DNA of 64,000 nt, from NCBI GenBank assembly GCA_035567895.1, contig DATMPC010000099.1, positions 1-64,000 on the forward strand, given 5' to 3'. The notes under the pieces were generated by a model. The model had not been told where the DNA came from and made no database searches. It was given only the letters and a program-made list of their open reading frames with translations. This stretch comes from Terriglobales bacterium. GTDB taxonomy: Bacteria > Acidobacteriota > Terriglobia > Terriglobales > Acidobacteriaceae. Made by a program: the position numbers and the translations under genes. Shown here in pieces: positions 59,774 to 64,000 of the stretch (positions within the stretch are counted from its first letter, which is position 1; every line of letters begins with the position of its first letter).

Positions 59774-60726
59774 GGCCCCGCTTCGAACCAGTAGCCGGTC
59801 CGAATCGTGAGACGAGTATTTCACATGTCTCTGATGTGCGCGAGTTCTGGAACGTCGAGGCGTGCGGCTCGCATTTTGTCGCTGCGGAAAGAGGGACTTC
59901 TGAGTTTTACGAGCAGTTTCGTTCGTTCCGGTATCGGACCGAATGGCACATTTCCGAGCTTGTTCCATTTGAGGAAACAAGAGACAAGAAGATATTGGAA
60001 ATCGGATGCGGCAACGGAGCTGATGGAGCGCTGTTCTCCCGTGCTGGAGCCGACTACACTGGAGTGGATCTGACGCCCGCCGCCGTTCGTGCGACGCAGA
60101 GCCACTTTGAAGCTCTGGGACTGAATGGGCGCTTCCAAGTGGAAGATGCGGAAGCCCTTTCGTTTTCGGACGAAAGCTTTGATTTCGTTTATTCGCACGG
60201 AGTGCTTCATCACACGCCGCATCCTAAGGTAGCCTTTGCCGAAGTATTCCGTGTGTTGAAGCCTGGTGGAAGGGCGATTGTGATGCTCTACCACAAACAC
60301 AGTTTCAACTATTACATTCGCATTCTCGGATACATGCGAGCTCGAATTCTGCTCCATGTCCTCCTCCGGGTTGGCCGTCATTCCGAGGATCGCTCGCGAA
60401 TAAATCAGCCGATGCTGCACTTACGTGGAAACCAGAACTCGTTGGTTTGGCGCGCGCACTATGCGAATTTTCTCCGTCAGGGATGGAGTTATCTGCAAGC
60501 CAAGAACTTCGTTCATCATGCTACTGATGGTCCTGCGTGCCCGGTCGCGAACGTTTACACCCATAGGATGGTGCGCACGATCTTTCGGCAGTTTACGGCG
60601 GTGGAGACGAAAGTGGCTCACTTTCCACTCCGCAAGTATTCTGCTTTCAAGTGGGTGCCACTTTTTGTTGAACGACGACTTTCTTCCATGCTGGGGTGGT
60701 ACTTATTCGTCTATTTGACTAAATGA
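59770..60726 (+). CDS. class I SAM-dependent methyltransferase
   Basis: 318 aa; ATG overlaps the upstream stop. Motif I ILEIGCGNGADGALFSRAG (about residues 76-94), YTGVDLTPAAV, EDAEALSFSDESFDFVYSHGVLHHT and EVFRVLKPGGRAIVMLYHK are the classic Methyltransf_11 pattern. The N-terminal VREFWNVEACGSHF and the long C-terminal tail are usual for O-antigen and EPS cluster members. Substrate unknown. The asparagine synthetase-like gene starts 36 bases later. Confidence 0.82.
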   Translation: MRPRFEPVAGPNRETSISHVSDVREFWNVEACGSHFVAAERGTSEFYEQFRSFRYRTEWHISELVPFEETRDKKILEIGCGNGADGALFSRAGADYTGVDLTPAAVRATQSHFEALGLNGRFQVEDAEALSFSDESFDFVYSHGVLHHTPHPKVAFAEVFRVLKPGGRAIVMLYHKHSFNYYIRILGYMRARILLHVLLRVGRHSEDRSRINQPMLHLRGNQNSLVWRAHYANFLRQGWSYLQAKNFVHHATDGPACPVANVYTHRMVRTIFRQFTAVETKVAHFPLRKYSAFKWVPLFVERRLSSMLGWYLFVYLTK

Positions 60727-60762
60727 GCAGGGACGCAGTGCTGTTCGAGAGTTAAGAACAAT

Positions 60763-62772
60763 ATGTGTGGCATCTGTGGTACGGCAGGATTTGCCGACGA
60801 AAGTCTTCTGGCGCGCATGACGGACCTCATGACACATCGCGGGCCCGACGATGGAGGTGTGTACGTCTCGCCAGACAGGCTATTTGGGCTGGGCAACCGG
60901 CGCTTGAGCATTATCGACCTTTCGTCGGCCGGACACATGCCGATGTCAAATGAAGATGGCAAGATCTGGATTACGTATAACGGGGAAATCTATAACTTTC
61001 CCATACTGAGAGCAGAACTCGAAGCCTTCGGGCATAATTTCCGTTCGCATACCGATTCGGAGGTCCTCATTCATGGTTATGAGCAGTGGGGCATCGATCT
61101 ACTCAAGCGTCTGAACGGAATGTTTGCGTTTGCAGTACTGGATCTGCGTTTGCGACCTGCAAAACTTGTGCTGGCTCGTGACCGATTTGGAATCAAGCCG
61201 CTTTACTACATACATATGGGCGATAGGCTTCTCTTCGCCTCAGAAATAAAATCCATTCTTGCCGCTCCCGAAGTGGCGCGCGAAGTAGATTTCGGTTCTC
61301 TGCACCGGTACTTGGCGTTCCTGTGGACGCCGGGACCGACAACCCTGTTTAAGGGCGTCTACAAGCTTCCTCCCGGTCATTACATGGAATGGTCGGACGG
61401 GCGCCCTTTGGTCCATTCCTACTGGAACCTTTCGTATGAGAGCCTTCCGGTGAAGGACGAACGGGAGCTTACCGGACAGCTACAGGACGTTCTAAATCGT
61501 TCAATCACTCGACAACTGATCAGTGACGTACCGCTAGGAGTTTTCTTAAGCGGTGGGTTGGACTCGAGCACGATCGCCGCAATAGCATCGCGCGCGAGCT
61601 CGGAGCCGCTGAGCACTTACACGATTGTCTATCGTCCTGAGGACAGCCGGCTGGAGCAGTCTGACGAAGACGCGGAAGTCTCGCGAGAGGTGGCAAAGCA
61701 GCTTGGAGCCAGACATCACGAGATTGTTGTGAGCCCCGATGTTGCAGAGATCCTGCCCAAGATTGTGTGGCACTTGGATGAGCCTGTGGCCGACGCTGCG
61801 GCGATCAGCACTTATCTGATTTGCAAAGCCGCTGGCTCCGAGCTGAAAGTTCTTCTCAGCGGGCAAGGTGGCGATGAGGTTTTTGCAGGGTATCGCGTTT
61901 ACACCATGGCCGCATTAGCCAGTTCTCTCAGGGCCGTTCCGAAGTTGTTCTGGAATCGGCCGGCGAAAGGCATTCTCGATCTGTTGCCGAGAATCAAAGA
62001 TCATGTTGCGGGCGTAAATCCGGGTCTCGTCCTTGCCGTGCACCGCTATTTGGCTAAGGTGGTGGAGGGTGCAAATCTTGAGGCCGAAGAGCGGTTTGTT
62101 TTCACTAGGTCCTACTACACCGATGCTGGGCAAATGCAGCTTTATAACTCCGATCTGGAGGGAGTTCTTCGAGGTTCCGTGGCTGGCGATCGACATCTGG
62201 AGTATTTCCGAGAGGTTGATGGGCTCGATTTTCTGAACCGCATGCTCTACGTCGACACAAAGACATTTCTTCCGGAGCTTAATCTCACCTATTCAGACAA
62301 ACTGAGCTCCGCGGCCTCGGTGGAGGTGCGTGTTCCTCTTCTCGACAATGAGATCGTTGAGTTCATGAGCCGCGTTCCGGTTGAGATGAAGCTCAGGCGC
62401 TTTGAGACTAAGTACCTCATGCGTCGCGCTGTTAAGGATCTCCTTCCGGCACGCGTGCTCCACCGGCGGAAGGCTAGCTTTGGTGCACCCATTCGGACAT
62501 GGCTACGACGTGATTTGCGAGAGATGGTCGACGATCTGCTTTCAGACAATTCGTTGCGCGATCGCGGATATTTCGATCGCAAAGCCATTAGAAAGTTGAT
62601 CTCAGATGATCGGGAAGGGCGCGCGGACAACAGCTATCGCATTTGGGCGCTCCTCACCTTGGAACTGTGGCACCGAGCTTTTATTGACTCGCATCGTCCG
62701 CTGCAAACTTGTGATTCAGTCGTGGGCTCCATGACTGCGAACCTGGCAACATCATCCCCGGTGGTGAGCTGA
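60763..62772 (+). CDS. asnB: asparagine synthetase (glutamine-hydrolysing) family amidotransferase
   Basis: 669 aa. Begins MCGICG, so after Met removal Cys2 is the glutaminase nucleophile. RGPDDGGVYV, RRLSIIDLS, YNGEIYNF and SDTE-like HTDSEVLIHGYE complete the class II glutaminase. The synthetase half has the PP-loop SGGLDSSTIAAIA (about 266-278), the LSGQGGDEVFAGYR segment and the C-terminal PLLDNEIVEFMSRVP, FETKYLMRRA and RKASFGAPIRTWL. It can make asparagine, but members inside EPS clusters are thought to amidate a sugar acid such as a uronic acid. ManNAcA-type enzymes in this window would provide such a substrate. Confidence 0.9.
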   Translation: MCGICGTAGFADESLLARMTDLMTHRGPDDGGVYVSPDRLFGLGNRRLSIIDLSSAGHMPMSNEDGKIWITYNGEIYNFPILRAELEAFGHNFRSHTDSEVLIHGYEQWGIDLLKRLNGMFAFAVLDLRLRPAKLVLARDRFGIKPLYYIHMGDRLLFASEIKSILAAPEVAREVDFGSLHRYLAFLWTPGPTTLFKGVYKLPPGHYMEWSDGRPLVHSYWNLSYESLPVKDERELTGQLQDVLNRSITRQLISDVPLGVFLSGGLDSSTIAAIASRASSEPLSTYTIVYRPEDSRLEQSDEDAEVSREVAKQLGARHHEIVVSPDVAEILPKIVWHLDEPVADAAAISTYLICKAAGSELKVLLSGQGGDEVFAGYRVYTMAALASSLRAVPKLFWNRPAKGILDLLPRIKDHVAGVNPGLVLAVHRYLAKVVEGANLEAEERFVFTRSYYTDAGQMQLYNSDLEGVLRGSVAGDRHLEYFREVDGLDFLNRMLYVDTKTFLPELNLTYSDKLSSAASVEVRVPLLDNEIVEFMSRVPVEMKLRRFETKYLMRRAVKDLLPARVLHRRKASFGAPIRTWLRRDLREMVDDLLSDNSLRDRGYFDRKAIRKLISDDREGRADNSYRIWALLTLELWHRAFIDSHRPLQTCDSVVGSMTANLATSSPVVS

Positions 62773-62795
62773 TTTACGCGCCCAATCCTCAACTC

Positions 62796-64000
62796 GTGGC
62801 CCAGTCAAGCCAAGCTAGTGAGTCTGCAGCACTCACATATAGTTCTGAACTATCTCTGGCCCTCGAACGCCTCGACAATTGGATCGAGGGCCAGAATTTC
62901 AAAGGCTGGGATCCGCATGATGCGCTAAATAGCCCGATTGTTCGTTCCCTTGTCGGCGAAAGTCACTTGCTGAGACTCGTCGCAGTGCAGGCCCTGAGGC
63001 ACTCTCCAGTCAATATGCGTCCACTGCTGCGTGTTCCCAAGTCGCACAACCCCAAAGCAATGGGTCTGTTTCTCACCAGTTACTCACACAAGTATCGCAA
63101 TGGCGGCATAGCTGATCGCGGTCTTCTGGTCAAGTTTTTCGCTCAATGGCTCAGCCAGCATGCGATTCGGGGCTATTCCGGGCCATGCTGGGGGTACAAT
63201 TTCGACTGGCCCAATCGAGGTTTCTTTGCTCCGGCTGGCACTCCAACGATTGTCAATACAGCCTTTATCGGTCTGGCGTTCCTGGATGCGGAACCGGTGC
63301 TGAGGTCGTTTTTGGGAGGGCAAGAGAATGACGGCGGAGGCAGCGCATTTGAACCGCTACCGATTGCCCGAGGAGCCTGCGATTTTGTTTTGCGCGATTT
63401 GAATCGCCAGGATTCGAGTGCCGGGCAAGTGTGTTTTTCCTACACACCCATCGATCGCCGTTTCGTCTATAACGCGAATTTACTGGGTGCGCAGTTGCTG
63501 GCAGCGGTTCACGCTCGAACAGGAGAAACGAACTTGCGCGAATTTGCTCTTTCGGCAGCGCGTTTTGCAGTTTCTCGGCAGCGCAGTGACGGTTCCTGGA
63601 CTTACGGCATTAGTCGCGACGACCAATGGGTAGATAACTTTCACACCGGATTCGTTCTCGTCGCCTTGAGCGAGATCGGGAGATTGCTCGATACTAACGA
63701 ATTCGAATCGGCGACTCGAAGTGGATACCGGTTTTGGAAGGAACGGATGTTCCTCGAGAACGGCGCACCCAAGTATTACCTCAACAAAACCTATCCGATC
63801 GACGTTCACTCCGTTGCGCAGGCAATTCTTACGTTTCTTCAGTTTTCCGAATCCGAACCTGAAGCCCTTAAGGCAGCCCGACAGATTTCTATCTGGGCGA
63901 TCAACAACCTTCAGGACTCGTCTGGGTTCTTTCATTATCAGATTCACCGCTGGCACCGTATACGAATTCCATATATGCGCTGGGGCCAGGCTTGGATGCA
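62796..64000 (+). CDS. helical toroid-like protein, cut by window end
   Basis: Frame open from a GTG at 62796 to the end of the window (over 400 codons seen, no stop). The start is uncertain because no ribosome binding site is visible. Soluble, no signal peptide. Repeated helix pairs with Trp, Gly and Asp (NFKGWDPHDALNS, GPCWGYNFDWPNRG, RQRSDGSWTYGISRDDQW, NFHTGFVLVALSEIG) resemble the alpha/alpha-barrel of six-hairpin glycosidases or related lyases. Similar proteins sit in polysaccharide loci next to asnB and glycosyltransferase genes. The reaction cannot be read here. It lies 23 bases after asnB, so the two are likely co-transcribed. Confidence 0.65.
   Translation, partial: MAQSSQASESAALTYSSELSLALERLDNWIEGQNFKGWDPHDALNSPIVRSLVGESHLLRLVAVQALRHSPVNMRPLLRVPKSHNPKAMGLFLTSYSHKYRNGGIADRGLLVKFFAQWLSQHAIRGYSGPCWGYNFDWPNRGFFAPAGTPTIVNTAFIGLAFLDAEPVLRSFLGGQENDGGGSAFEPLPIARGACDFVLRDLNRQDSSAGQVCFSYTPIDRRFVYNANLLGAQLLAAVHARTGETNLREFALSAARFAVSRQRSDGSWTYGISRDDQWVDNFHTGFVLVALSEIGRLLDTNEFESATRSGYRFWKERMFLENGAPKYYLNKTYPIDVHSVAQAILTFLQFSESEPEALKAARQISIWAINNLQDSSGFFHYQIHRWHRIRIPYMRWGQAWM

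Overview
The window looks like a chromosomal segment of an Acidobacteriota member, probably class Terriglobia. This rests on recognised protein types and not on a database search. The types are PAP2-Wzi fusion proteins, secreted PQQ-propeller proteins opening with a 'TFHNDAARTGAN' type motif, and the repeat domain ending in 'GWTQLGTW'. No rRNA, tRNA, CRISPR array or insertion sequence was recognised.

Region 1 (1-5.4 kb) is a loose accessory stretch of small, mostly unrecognised genes. It opens with a 250-aa protein overlapping a small HNH nuclease. It closes with a decayed second copy of that pair: a frameshifted 3' remnant plus an HNH gene lacking one zinc ligand. Four copies of a ~28-bp dispersed repeat lie in the gaps between the small genes.

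Region 2 (5.4-31.4 kb) is the first exopolysaccharide (EPS) locus. A PAP2-Wzi outer-membrane protein is transcribed leftwards. Rightwards run an UpxY/NusG-like antiterminator, a TetR regulator, a Wza-type SLBB export protein, a Wzz chain-length protein without kinase domain, GDP-fucose synthesis (gmd, fcl), a Wzx flippase, a UDP-ManNAcA-type dehydrogenase, two epimerases, five glycosyltransferases, a Wzy-like polymerase, an acetyltransferase, two methyltransferases (one FkbM, inverted) and a WecA-type initiating transferase with an unusual C-terminal extension. A strong intrinsic terminator closes it at 31.33 kb.

Region 3 (31.5-36.8 kb) is one 1751-residue secreted protein: PQQ-type beta-propeller, PKD domain, two near-identical repeat domains, a phospholipase C/acid phosphatase-type phosphoesterase and a C-terminal alpha-helical toroid-like domain.

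Region 4 (36.9-64 kb) is a second EPS locus. It has rmlBACD for dTDP-L-rhamnose, then leftward wecB and a bi-domain oxidoreductase. Rightwards are a second Wza, PAP2-Wzi, Wzz, Wzx, Wzy, four methyltransferases, two glycosyltransferases, an asparagine synthetase-like amidotransferase and a protein cut off by the window end. The two loci look like two parallel Wzx/Wzy-dependent pathways sharing sugar precursors: the ManNAcA enzymes are split between them, and rhamnose is made in the second while a candidate rhamnose 4-epimerase sits in the first. A similar TTAAA-TTTAA inverted repeat upstream of both export modules hints at common control.
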